DNA of 64,000 nucleotides, taken from the NCBI GenBank assembly GCA_020850415.1, contig JADZER010000060.1:62001-126000 (forward strand), given 5' to 3'. The DNA comes from Phycisphaerales bacterium (GTDB lineage: Bacteria; Planctomycetota; Phycisphaerae; Phycisphaerales; UBA1924). Positions 19,501 to 27,921 of the stretch are shown here, piece after piece. The translations under genes and the position numbers were made by a program. How positions within the stretch are numbered: position 1 is the first letter of the stretch; each line of letters starts with the position of its first letter. Below the pieces are notes generated by a model. That model was not told the DNA's origin and made no database searches. It saw only the letters and a list, made by a program, of their open reading frames with translations.

Positions 19501-20198
19501 GGACGGCCCCCCTCTCGGGCGCCGGGCTGCGCGGCCGGGGCCGGCGCGGGCGGCTCCTCGCCCGCCGGCGGCAGGCTGCCCAGCCAGAACGCGTTGCCCT
19601 CGTTGATGATCCTGGCGACCGCCTTGGACGAGATCGTCGCCCCCGTGATCGCGTCCACCTCGAACGGCTGGTCCCGCCCGTCCTTGACCACCGTGATCTC
19701 CGGCTCGACAGCAAGGTCGTTGAAGTTGGCCACGAACGAGTCGCTCTTGAAGATCTTGTCGCCCAGCCCGGGCGTCTCCCGGCTGGCGAGGATCCGCATC
19801 CCGATCACACGCTTGGTCGCCGGGTCGTAGCCGTAGAGCAATTGGATCTCGTCCTGGAACCCCGCCCCGGCGTTCCGGACGGCGTAACCGCGGAAGTTCC
19901 CCTCGTCGTCGTACCCGCCGTAGATCACCGGGTCGGTGGTCTTCTCATCGGGGCTGATCGGCACGAGCACCCCGGCACGGAGCGCCAGATACGACACCGC
20001 ACTCGAGCCGGGCACGACCTCCAGCACCGCCGCCTGCAGGGCCTTGGCCTTGTTGGCCGCGATAATCGGCGTCGTGACCTGGTACGCCCAGCTCAGCAGG
20101 AACCCCGAGAGCATCCCGGACAGCGCCAGCGTCGCCGTCAGGCGCACGCCGCTCGGCTCGTTGCCGCGCCCCTTGATGGTCAGTTCGACCTCACTCAT
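19497..20198 (-). CDS. rnfG: Rnf electron transport complex subunit G
   Basis: RETPGLGDKIFKSD, VDAITGATISSKAV (FMN attachment motif). Confidence 0.93.
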   Translation of the reverse strand: MSEVELTIKGRGNEPSGVRLTATLALSGMLSGFLLSWAYQVTTPIIAANKAKALQAAVLEVVPGSSAVSYLALRAGVLVPISPDEKTTDPVIYGGYDDEGNFRGYAVRNAGAGFQDEIQLLYGYDPATKRVIGMRILASRETPGLGDKIFKSDSFVANFNDLAVEPEITVVKDGRDQPFEVDAITGATISSKAVARIINEGNAFWLGSLPPAGEEPPAPAPAAQPGAREGGRP

Positions 20199-21210
20199 GC
20201 TCGATCGCCCCCCGCCCGAAGGGTCGCGGCTGGGTCACACGCTCGATCAGCGGCGTCGCCGCGTTCATCAGCAGGATCGCGTACATCACACCCTCCGGCA
20301 GCCCGCCCCACAGCCGGATCAGGACCACGATCACGCCGATCCCCGCCCCGAACGCCCACGCCCCCCGCGGCGTCACCGGGCTGGTCACCGGGTCGGTCGC
20401 CATGTACACCGCGCCGAACAGCAGCCCGCCGCTGGTCAGCATCGCCCACGGCGCAGGGAACTTCTCGGTGTTGAACGCCCAGACGACCGTGCTGAACACC
20501 GTCACCGAGAGAAGGATCGCCGCCGGGATCCGCCAGTCGAACGCCCGCCGGACCGCCATCACAACGCCGCAAAGCAGGATGACGATCGCGCAGGTCTCGC
20601 CGAGCGACCCGGCCGTGTTGCCCAGCAGCAGGTCTGTCAGCGGCGTGGTCTGGTGCTCGAACTTCATCAGGCCCAGGGGTGTCGCGGTCGCCACCGCGTC
20701 GGGCGTGGCCTGCATGAACGGCGCCGCGAAGTTCGACGCCCGGACCGTGAAAAAGCCCCCGATGTCCCCCTGCGCCGACCAGGTGGTGATCGCGCCGGGG
20801 AACGCAGCCTGCAGGAACGCCCGCCCGACCAGCGCCGGGTTGAACATGTTCTGCCCCAGCCCGCCGAACGCCAGCTTGCCCAGGCAGATCCCGGCCGCCC
20901 CGCCCAGGAACGCCATCCACAGCGGGAAGCCCGGCGGCAGGCAGAGGGCGAGGACGATGCCGGTCAGGATCGCGCTGCCGTCCTTGAGGGTCCGGCCGCG
21001 GGGCCTGGCCGGCCCGAGCAGCCACTCGGCCCCGGCCGCCCCGGCCGTCGTGGCGAGCATTACGAAAATCGCGCTGATCCCGAAGAAGTAGACCGCCGCG
21101 AGGATCACCGGCCCCATGCCGATGATCACCTCGGTCATCAGCCTCGGCGTGGTGATGCCCCGCCGCAGAAACGGCGCCGACTGCAGCAACAGACGCGGAT
21201 CGCCAGCCAT
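20191..21210 (-). CDS. rnfD: Rnf electron transport complex subunit D
   Basis: Polytopic; GLGQNMFNPALVGRAFL, ATATPLG, FGAVYMATDPVTSPVTPRG. Confidence 0.94.
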   Translation of the reverse strand: MAGDPRLLLQSAPFLRRGITTPRLMTEVIIGMGPVILAAVYFFGISAIFVMLATTAGAAGAEWLLGPARPRGRTLKDGSAILTGIVLALCLPPGFPLWMAFLGGAAGICLGKLAFGGLGQNMFNPALVGRAFLQAAFPGAITTWSAQGDIGGFFTVRASNFAAPFMQATPDAVATATPLGLMKFEHQTTPLTDLLLGNTAGSLGETCAIVILLCGVVMAVRRAFDWRIPAAILLSVTVFSTVVWAFNTEKFPAPWAMLTSGGLLFGAVYMATDPVTSPVTPRGAWAFGAGIGVIVVLIRLWGGLPEGVMYAILLMNAATPLIERVTQPRPFGRGAIEHE

Positions 21211-22544
21211 CATCCTTGCTTGGCCTTTCGCTGACGGATCGTGAGCTTCGCAGCCCGGATCAGGTGCACGATCGGGACGCTGGAGGGGCAAGTGTATGTG
21301 CACGCCCCGCACTCCATGCAGTCCATGACGAACGCCCCCTCGAGCTCCTCGTAGCGCCCGGCCCTCGCCAGCCGCGCGAGCCGCGAGGGGTTCAGGAAGT
21401 TCCCGCACGCCTCCAGGCACGACCCGCACCGCACGCACGCGTACTCGGTCGGGTGGTTGACCATGTTGTCGGTGAACGCCAGCAGACCGCTCGTCCCCTT
21501 CACCACCGGCGCGTCCAGCGTCGCCAGCGGCATCCCCATCATCGGCCCGCCCATGACCACCTGGCGGGTATCCCGGTTGATCCCGCAGTGACGCAGCACA
21601 TCCCGGATCGGTGTGCCGATCGGCACGATCAGGTTCGCCGGCCGGTCAACCCCCGGACCCGCCACCGTCAGCGCCCGCTCGATCAGCGGCTGCCCGCGGT
21701 CGAACCAGTCCGTCAGGCACGCCATCGTCGCGACATTGTTGACGACCACGCCGATATCCAGCGGCAGGTGCCCCGCCGGCACCTCCTCGTTGAACACCGC
21801 CTTGATCAGCATCTTCTCCGCGCCCTGCGGGTACTTCACTGCCAGCGGCGCGACGGTGATCTTCGAGCCCGCCGGCAGGTGGGCCCGCAGCGAGTCGATC
21901 CCGTCGGGCTTGTTCATCTCGACGCCGATCCACGCGCCCCTGGCCCCCAGCTTTTCGGCCAGGATCGACACCCCCCGCACGACCTCCGCCGGGCGCTCGA
22001 CCATCACCCGGTGGTCGCAGGTCAGGTACGGCTCGCACTCGCACCCGTTGATCACCAGCCGTTCGCACGCCTTGCCCTCGGGCAGCTTGTACTTCACATG
22101 GCTGGGGAACGCCGCCCCGCCGAGCCCGACCAGCCCCGCCCGCTGCACGCTCGCGGCGAACTCGTCCACGCCCATCGCGAAGGGGTCCACCGGGTCGCGC
22201 TCACGGAACTGCTGCGAGGAATAGGGGTCCGCCTCGATCTGGATCGCCGGGACCAGCTGCCCGTTGCCCTGCCGGTGAGGCCCCACATCCACCACCCGCC
22301 CCGTCACCGGGCTGTGCAGGCTCGTCGAGACGAACCCGCCCGGCTCGGCGATCAGTTGCCCGCGCGTGACCTTCTCCCCCGCCCGCACCACCGCCCTGCA
22401 CGGCGCCCCGATGTGCTGACCCAGCGGCAGCACATACCGCCCCACGAACGGCATCCGCTCGAGCGGCAGGTGCTCGGTCTCCTCCTTGTGCTCCAGCGGG
22501 TGCACGCCGTGCCGGAAGCTCTTTCGGTTGGGGAGCGACGACAC
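21210..22544 (-). CDS. rnfC: Rnf electron transport complex subunit C
   Basis: VGLGGAAFPSHVKY, INGCECEPYLTCDHR, CVRCGSCLEAC and CMECGACTYTCP. Confidence 0.95.
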   Translation of the reverse strand: MSSLPNRKSFRHGVHPLEHKEETEHLPLERMPFVGRYVLPLGQHIGAPCRAVVRAGEKVTRGQLIAEPGGFVSTSLHSPVTGRVVDVGPHRQGNGQLVPAIQIEADPYSSQQFRERDPVDPFAMGVDEFAASVQRAGLVGLGGAAFPSHVKYKLPEGKACERLVINGCECEPYLTCDHRVMVERPAEVVRGVSILAEKLGARGAWIGVEMNKPDGIDSLRAHLPAGSKITVAPLAVKYPQGAEKMLIKAVFNEEVPAGHLPLDIGVVVNNVATMACLTDWFDRGQPLIERALTVAGPGVDRPANLIVPIGTPIRDVLRHCGINRDTRQVVMGGPMMGMPLATLDAPVVKGTSGLLAFTDNMVNHPTEYACVRCGSCLEACGNFLNPSRLARLARAGRYEELEGAFVMDCMECGACTYTCPSSVPIVHLIRAAKLTIRQRKAKQG

Positions 22545-25500
22545 TTAGGCACGCTCCCCGCCGTACCCGGCGATCGCCATCAGGCGGCTGGTGATGTTGT
22601 CGGTCGTCTCGAGCGCGAACTGGGACCGCAGTTGGGCGAGCTGCGCCTCGTGCTGGGCCTTGAGCGCCGCGACCTCGGCCTGCCGTGCGCCCGCCACGCT
22701 CTGCTCGATTTCCTGGCGCACCTTCTCGGTGAAGGGCGTGACCTCACCGGCCAGCTCTTGGAGCGTCCGCCACAGCCGGGCCCGGTCGGCGCCGTCGCGT
22801 GCAAGCGTTGTCCCGACGGCGAACCGGGACTTCCCGCCCTCGGCCCCGAGCTCGACGAACGGCGTCTTGCTCGCCCTCGCCTCCGCGTCCAGATCCAGGT
22901 ACTCGGACATCGCGACCGGGTTGTTCGCCTCGCGCCCCATGGGCGTGAGCTGCTCGGCGAACCGCGCCTCGCTGGCCGCCCAGTGCGCCGGCGTGATCGC
23001 CGCGCCGTGCTCGCCGTACACCCACTTGTCCCGGGGCGACGGGTTCATCGAGATGTCGATGCACGAACCGAACACCCCCGCCCCCGCCGGGTCGAAGGTC
23101 GCCAGGGGCCAGGCCCGCGACGCAACGGCCAGGGCCGCCTGCTCGAACAGCCCCGCGACGCCGAACCCGTGCCGCTCCGGGCTCGGGGCGTGCACATGCA
23201 CCAGCGCCGGTCCGGCCGTCGCCAGCGCCCGCTCGACGCTCGCGGCGAAGTGCGCCGCGTGCGCCACCGAGCACTGCGTCACGAACGCCTTCCGCGACAG
23301 CATCGCCAGGAGCGCGATGTCGTACCGCTGCGCCGGCGGGTAGCTGCCCATCGAGTCCAGGCTCAGCGCCCCGTCCGCCTTGCCGCCGATGTCGCTCAGC
23401 ACCACCGCCTTGATCGGCAGCCCGCTCTCGAACAGCCACACGAGCTGGCTCAGCCCGCGAGCGCCGAGCGACTGCCCGTCGCCGACGAGCACCATCGGCG
23501 GCACGAGCTCGCGCTCGTCGGCCGTGAGGTCCGCGTAGGTGAGACCCGCCAGCCGCGCCGCCGCGTGCGGGGCCTCGTTCGGCCGGTCGATCTCCAGCCG
23601 CGCCAGCCGGATCAGCCGGAACCCGTCGATCACCTCGCGCAGGTAGCCCTCAAGCACGCCCCGCGCCAGGCCCCCCGCCTCGCCCGCGGCGTCGATCGCC
23701 ACCGGCGAGAGGAACGGGTTGTACGGGTAGGCGCCCGCCCAGGCCGCGACCGACCCGGCCGCGAGCGTGAGCCCGACCCGGGCCCGGCCGAGCCCCAGCG
23801 GCCCGCGTGTGAGCTTCCACTCCAGGTCGGCCAAGCCCCTGGCCGCGTCGACCAGCCGCGCGAGCAGCTCGCCGTCCACATGCCCGTTGACGATCGCCGA
23901 GTCGATCTTCGACGAGAGCGCGCCGAGCTCGACATCGCCCCGACCGAGCGTCTCGAGCCCCGCCGAGAGCGCCTCGAGGTCCGCCGTCGGCAGCGCCGCC
24001 GCGAGCTGCTTCTGGATCCGTTCGCTCAGCTTGCCCCGCAGCCCGTTGATCATCCCCACCAGCCTCTGCGTCCGCGGCTGGTAGTGGAACTCCGCGACCG
24101 CCAGCACCTGGCGCAGCGCCAGCTTTGCCCCCGACCCCGCCTCGGCCCCGTCGCCCGGCGCCATCGCGTGCAGGCAGTGCCGGCTGAGCATCATCGCCGC
24201 GAGCGGGCCGATGCGGTCGTCCTTGCGCACCCGCTCGATGATCTCTCCCGGGGTGTCCGGTAGCGACTGCCACAGCGCCCACCCCTTGCGGGCCCGCTCG
24301 ACCGCCTCGGGCGTGCGGGGCTTAAGCGCGATGCCGTGCCCCGCGCCCCGGGCCCCGATCAGCTCCGGGCACTTGCACGCGTCGGGGTTCACCGCCAGCG
24401 ACAGGAGCGCCCCCGTCCCCGGCGCCGCGTGCTCGGCGTCGCGGAAGAACAGATCCGTCACCGCGATCGGCAGCCCGCCGATCTGCGCCTTCACCGCCTC
24501 GAACGCCGCGCCGACCGCCGACGCCCGCGTCGCATCCAGCTTCGCCGCGATATCGCCGATCGTCGCGCCGAACAGCTCGCCCGCGGTGGTGGGGGGGTTC
24601 TCGCCCATCGCCAGCTTCGCCGCCCGCTTGACCATCTGCCCGATGACCGGGCGCAGGGCGTCGGCCTGGGCCCCGGCCCGCGTCGCCATGTCCAGCCCCG
24701 CCTCGAGCAGCGACTTGGGCGTGATCGCCAGCGCCGCCACCGACCCGTCCGGGCAGCTCGTCCACAGCGCCGGCGAGCCGTCGCACCCGCCGGGCACGAA
24801 CACGGGCAGCAGCCTGCAAGCCTGCCCTGCGTCGCGGAACACGCTCGACAGCGCCGGCGTCGAGCCCAACGCGCAGGCCGGCTCGCCCACCAGCTCGTCG
24901 AGCTCACCGCTCTTGTAGAACACCCCCGCGTGATCCCAGAACCGAGGCAGGCTCGCCAGCCCACCAGTCCGCGCCATCGCCATCACCTCCGCCGGAGGCG
25001 CAACCTCACCGCGCGCCGCACCGCGCCGAGCACCGGGCGTCGGGCTCGCGTCGAGCGCCGACTCCCCCTCGCCCCGGCTGACCCCTTCGAACCCGCCGGC
25101 GAACGCGTCCAGCAGCCGCTCACGCTCGCCCTCGGCCAGCTCGCCGAGCATCTCCGCCCGACGCGAGCGCACCTGCGCTGCGCCCGGCGTCTCCACCCCC
25201 AGCCGGATCAGCAGCGCGTGCAGCGCCCCCCCCAGCAGCCGCTCCCGGCGCACACCGGCGTCCGGTCCCTCGGGCAGCACGAGTTCGACCGCGTGCGCCT
25301 TGGCCTCGCGGGGCGCCCCCGCGCCCGCGTCGGCGAGCACCACCAGATCGGCCGCCACATCGTCGCCCGGGTCCGTGAAGGGCTCGGTCGAGAAGCTCAC
25401 CCGATCGGTGACCACCTCCCCGGCCCGCTGCCAGCTGATGCCCGGGCGCGAACGCACGAACAGCCCCGGCTTGGACCCAGCCAGCCCGAACGCCAGCGTC

Positions 25501-27053
25501 GCCAGCTCCCCCGCGAACGACTCGAACCCCCGGCCCGCGGGGCGAAGTACGACGGCGGTGGTCAGCTGGTGCGCGGTCGGGGCGCTCTCTGCCCCGCGGT
25601 CCCGCAGCCCCAGCCCCGCCGCCTCCGGATAGTCCCGGCGCACGGCGTCGAGCAACGCTTGGTGTTTGGGGTACGCGCTCTTGGCGTGCACGAGATCGAG
25701 GCCGACATAGTGGAACGCCCGCGTCGGCGACGCCAGCTCGCGCACCAGCAGCGCCAGGTCCGCCCCCCGCACCGGCAGACCGCCGAGCCCCGCCGCCGCT
25801 CCGATCAGCCGGGGCATGTCGTTGGGCGACATCGGCGGCAGGCCCCGGTGGGTCTCCGCCCCGAACCGCCCGTTCTCGCGGCACTTGTCGAGCAGCCCGC
25901 GCACCTGACGCATCAGCGGGCCCTCGTCCGCCGGCGAGCACGCGATACGCTCGAGCACGCACACCACCTCGTGCCCGCGCAGCGCCAGCGCCAGCGCCGA
26001 CCCGTGCACGGGCCACGCCCGCTGCACGCCGACAACGCCGACCTTCAGCCTCTGCGCCCGCGCCCAGTCCGCGATGCTGACCGCCTGCTCGACCAGCGAC
26101 CCCTGCGCCACCAGCACGATCTTCGCGTCCCCGGTCCTGTGCGTCCGCACCGCGAGGTGCTCGCGCCCCGTCAGCGCCCCGTACCCCTGCACCGCCCCGG
26201 CCAGCACCCGCTCGATGTCCGCGTCCAGGAACACCCGGCCCGCCGCCGCCCCCAGCGCCCACGACTCCGGCCCCTGCGGCGAACCCAGGGCCATCGGGCG
26301 CTCCAGGTCGTACACCGCCGGCACGCGCCGGCGCGTCTCGCCGAAGATCGTCCGCTGGGCCGCGCTCGCCGGCGGGATCACATCCGTCGCGCTGCCCAGG
26401 AACTCCCGCACCAGCCCGTCGCCCGGCATCGCCACGCTCTGGACCGCCAGCGCCGTCTGCTCGGCGTCCATCGCCACGACCGCCGGCACGAGCGCCAGCT
26501 CGCTCACCCGGCGGGCGATCACCGCCAGGTCCACCGCCTCCTGCACGCTCGCCGCGAGGAACCGCACCGCCCCGACGCCCTCCAGCGCGTGGTACGCCTC
26601 GTGCCCGCTCCCCAGCGCCGGCGCGTGCCCCGCCCCCGCCCGCAGCACCAGGTGCACCACCAGCGGCAAGCGCCGCCCCGCCGCCTCGGCGAGCAGGTCC
26701 CGGCACTGCAGCGCGTCGGGCCCGGAGAGAAATACCGTCGCCCGCCGCCCCGCCATCGCCGCGCCCATCGCCGCCGCGAGAGCCGCCCGCGGGCTGTCCG
26801 CGTCCACGCCCGTGATCGGCGCGTTGAGCGCGTTGAGCCGGAGCCCCGCCTCGTGCCCTCCCCAGACCCTCGCCGCCAGCGCCGCCGGGTAGCTCGCCCC
26901 CAGGCCCGCGACATCGCACACCCGCGCCTCGACCGCCGCCACCGCCGACACGCCGTCGAGCAGCTGCATCTTGCCAGCGTGCGGCGCGGGCGCGGCCTTG
27001 CCGCGGATCATCCGCCGGAGCACCCGCAGCGATTCGGACGCAAAGCTACTCAC
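22545..27053 (-). CDS. Large PFOR-like (2-oxoacid:ferredoxin oxidoreductase superfamily) protein, 1502 aa, without ferredoxin domain
   Basis: PFOR-like order of domains; TPP-type VLVGDGQSLGARGLSQLVWLFESGLPIKAVVLSD; SMNPSPRDKWVYGE; C-terminal coiled coil LWRTLQELAG...AALKAQHEAQLAQLRSQFA; no CxxCxxC cluster. Confidence 0.75.
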   Translation of the reverse strand: MSSFASESLRVLRRMIRGKAAPAPHAGKMQLLDGVSAVAAVEARVCDVAGLGASYPAALAARVWGGHEAGLRLNALNAPITGVDADSPRAALAAAMGAAMAGRRATVFLSGPDALQCRDLLAEAAGRRLPLVVHLVLRAGAGHAPALGSGHEAYHALEGVGAVRFLAASVQEAVDLAVIARRVSELALVPAVVAMDAEQTALAVQSVAMPGDGLVREFLGSATDVIPPASAAQRTIFGETRRRVPAVYDLERPMALGSPQGPESWALGAAAGRVFLDADIERVLAGAVQGYGALTGREHLAVRTHRTGDAKIVLVAQGSLVEQAVSIADWARAQRLKVGVVGVQRAWPVHGSALALALRGHEVVCVLERIACSPADEGPLMRQVRGLLDKCRENGRFGAETHRGLPPMSPNDMPRLIGAAAGLGGLPVRGADLALLVRELASPTRAFHYVGLDLVHAKSAYPKHQALLDAVRRDYPEAAGLGLRDRGAESAPTAHQLTTAVVLRPAGRGFESFAGELATLAFGLAGSKPGLFVRSRPGISWQRAGEVVTDRVSFSTEPFTDPGDDVAADLVVLADAGAGAPREAKAHAVELVLPEGPDAGVRRERLLGGALHALLIRLGVETPGAAQVRSRRAEMLGELAEGERERLLDAFAGGFEGVSRGEGESALDASPTPGARRGAARGEVAPPAEVMAMARTGGLASLPRFWDHAGVFYKSGELDELVGEPACALGSTPALSSVFRDAGQACRLLPVFVPGGCDGSPALWTSCPDGSVAALAITPKSLLEAGLDMATRAGAQADALRPVIGQMVKRAAKLAMGENPPTTAGELFGATIGDIAAKLDATRASAVGAAFEAVKAQIGGLPIAVTDLFFRDAEHAAPGTGALLSLAVNPDACKCPELIGARGAGHGIALKPRTPEAVERARKGWALWQSLPDTPGEIIERVRKDDRIGPLAAMMLSRHCLHAMAPGDGAEAGSGAKLALRQVLAVAEFHYQPRTQRLVGMINGLRGKLSERIQKQLAAALPTADLEALSAGLETLGRGDVELGALSSKIDSAIVNGHVDGELLARLVDAARGLADLEWKLTRGPLGLGRARVGLTLAAGSVAAWAGAYPYNPFLSPVAIDAAGEAGGLARGVLEGYLREVIDGFRLIRLARLEIDRPNEAPHAAARLAGLTYADLTADERELVPPMVLVGDGQSLGARGLSQLVWLFESGLPIKAVVLSDIGGKADGALSLDSMGSYPPAQRYDIALLAMLSRKAFVTQCSVAHAAHFAASVERALATAGPALVHVHAPSPERHGFGVAGLFEQAALAVASRAWPLATFDPAGAGVFGSCIDISMNPSPRDKWVYGEHGAAITPAHWAASEARFAEQLTPMGREANNPVAMSEYLDLDAEARASKTPFVELGAEGGKSRFAVGTTLARDGADRARLWRTLQELAGEVTPFTEKVRQEIEQSVAGARQAEVAALKAQHEAQLAQLRSQFALETTDNITSRLMAIAGYGGERA

Positions 27054-27055
27054 GG

Positions 27056-27910
27056 TCAGCCTTCCCTTCCGTCAGTCGTCAACTGGACGAGGCGCACCGT
27101 CTTGAACTGCTGCCCCTCGATCCACCGGATCGCCCCCGTCGGGCAGCGGAATGTCGCCTCGGGCCTGGCCGGCCCGCCCGCCGAGTAGTCCACCACCGGC
27201 AGGTTGTTTGCCATCGTGATCAGACCCGGCGCCGCGTCCTGGGCGCACCGCCCGCACGCGTCGCACGCCACCGAGCACACCGCCCGCGCCTCGTCGCCCT
27301 CCAGCGGCGCCTTGCACTGCACGACCAGGTTGTGCCCGATCGGCATCAGCTCGAACAGCCCGCGCGGGCACGCCTCCACGCAGTCCCCGCACGCCGTGCA
27401 CCGGTCCGGGTCTACCACCGGCAGCCGCTGCCCGTTCATCGTGATCGCGTCGAAATCGCACGCCGCCTCGCAGTCGGCCAGCCCCAGGCACCCCCAGCTG
27501 CACCCCTTGCCCCCGCCCCCGACCAGGTGCGCCGCCCCGCAGTTGCCCCACCCCTCATACTCGGCGATCTGCCGCGCCTGCCCGAGCCCGCCCGCGCAGT
27601 GCAGCCGCGCCACGCGCTTCTCCGCCGCTCCCGCGTCCACACCCAGGAAGTTCGCGACCCGCTCGACCCCCTCCGGGCTGTTGACCGTGCACCCGCTGGG
27701 CTTGTTCCGCCCGCCGAGCAGCGACTCGGCGAACGCGCGGCAGCCCGCCTCGCCGCACGCCCCGCAGTTGGACCCCGGCAGCATCCCCTCGATGATGTCC
27801 AGCCGGGGGTCTTCCTCGACCTTCAGGAACTTGTTCGCGATCGCCAGCCCGGCGCCGAAGAACGCGCCCAGCCCCGTCATGATCAGGATGGCTGTCAGGA
27901 TCGTGCCCAC
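27056..27910 (-). CDS. rnfB: Rnf electron transport complex subunit B (Fe-S)
   Basis: GSNCGACGEAGCRAFAESL, CTACGDCVEACP, CDACGRCAQ. Confidence 0.95.
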   Translation of the reverse strand: MGTILTAILIMTGLGAFFGAGLAIANKFLKVEEDPRLDIIEGMLPGSNCGACGEAGCRAFAESLLGGRNKPSGCTVNSPEGVERVANFLGVDAGAAEKRVARLHCAGGLGQARQIAEYEGWGNCGAAHLVGGGGKGCSWGCLGLADCEAACDFDAITMNGQRLPVVDPDRCTACGDCVEACPRGLFELMPIGHNLVVQCKAPLEGDEARAVCSVACDACGRCAQDAAPGLITMANNLPVVDYSAGGPARPEATFRCPTGAIRWIEGQQFKTVRLVQLTTDGREG

Positions 27911-27921
27911 AGCGTCCCCCG

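Noticed and set aside
21216-24263. Very long plus-strand ORF (1015 aa) antisense to rnfC and the 1502-aa gene, and similar long antisense ORFs elsewhere (e.g. 14081-16930, 24336-27188, 28504-30606, 31338-33686)
   Set aside because: Arg/Pro/His/Leu-rich low-quality sequence typical of GC-rich antisense frames; opposite strand encodes clear conserved proteins.
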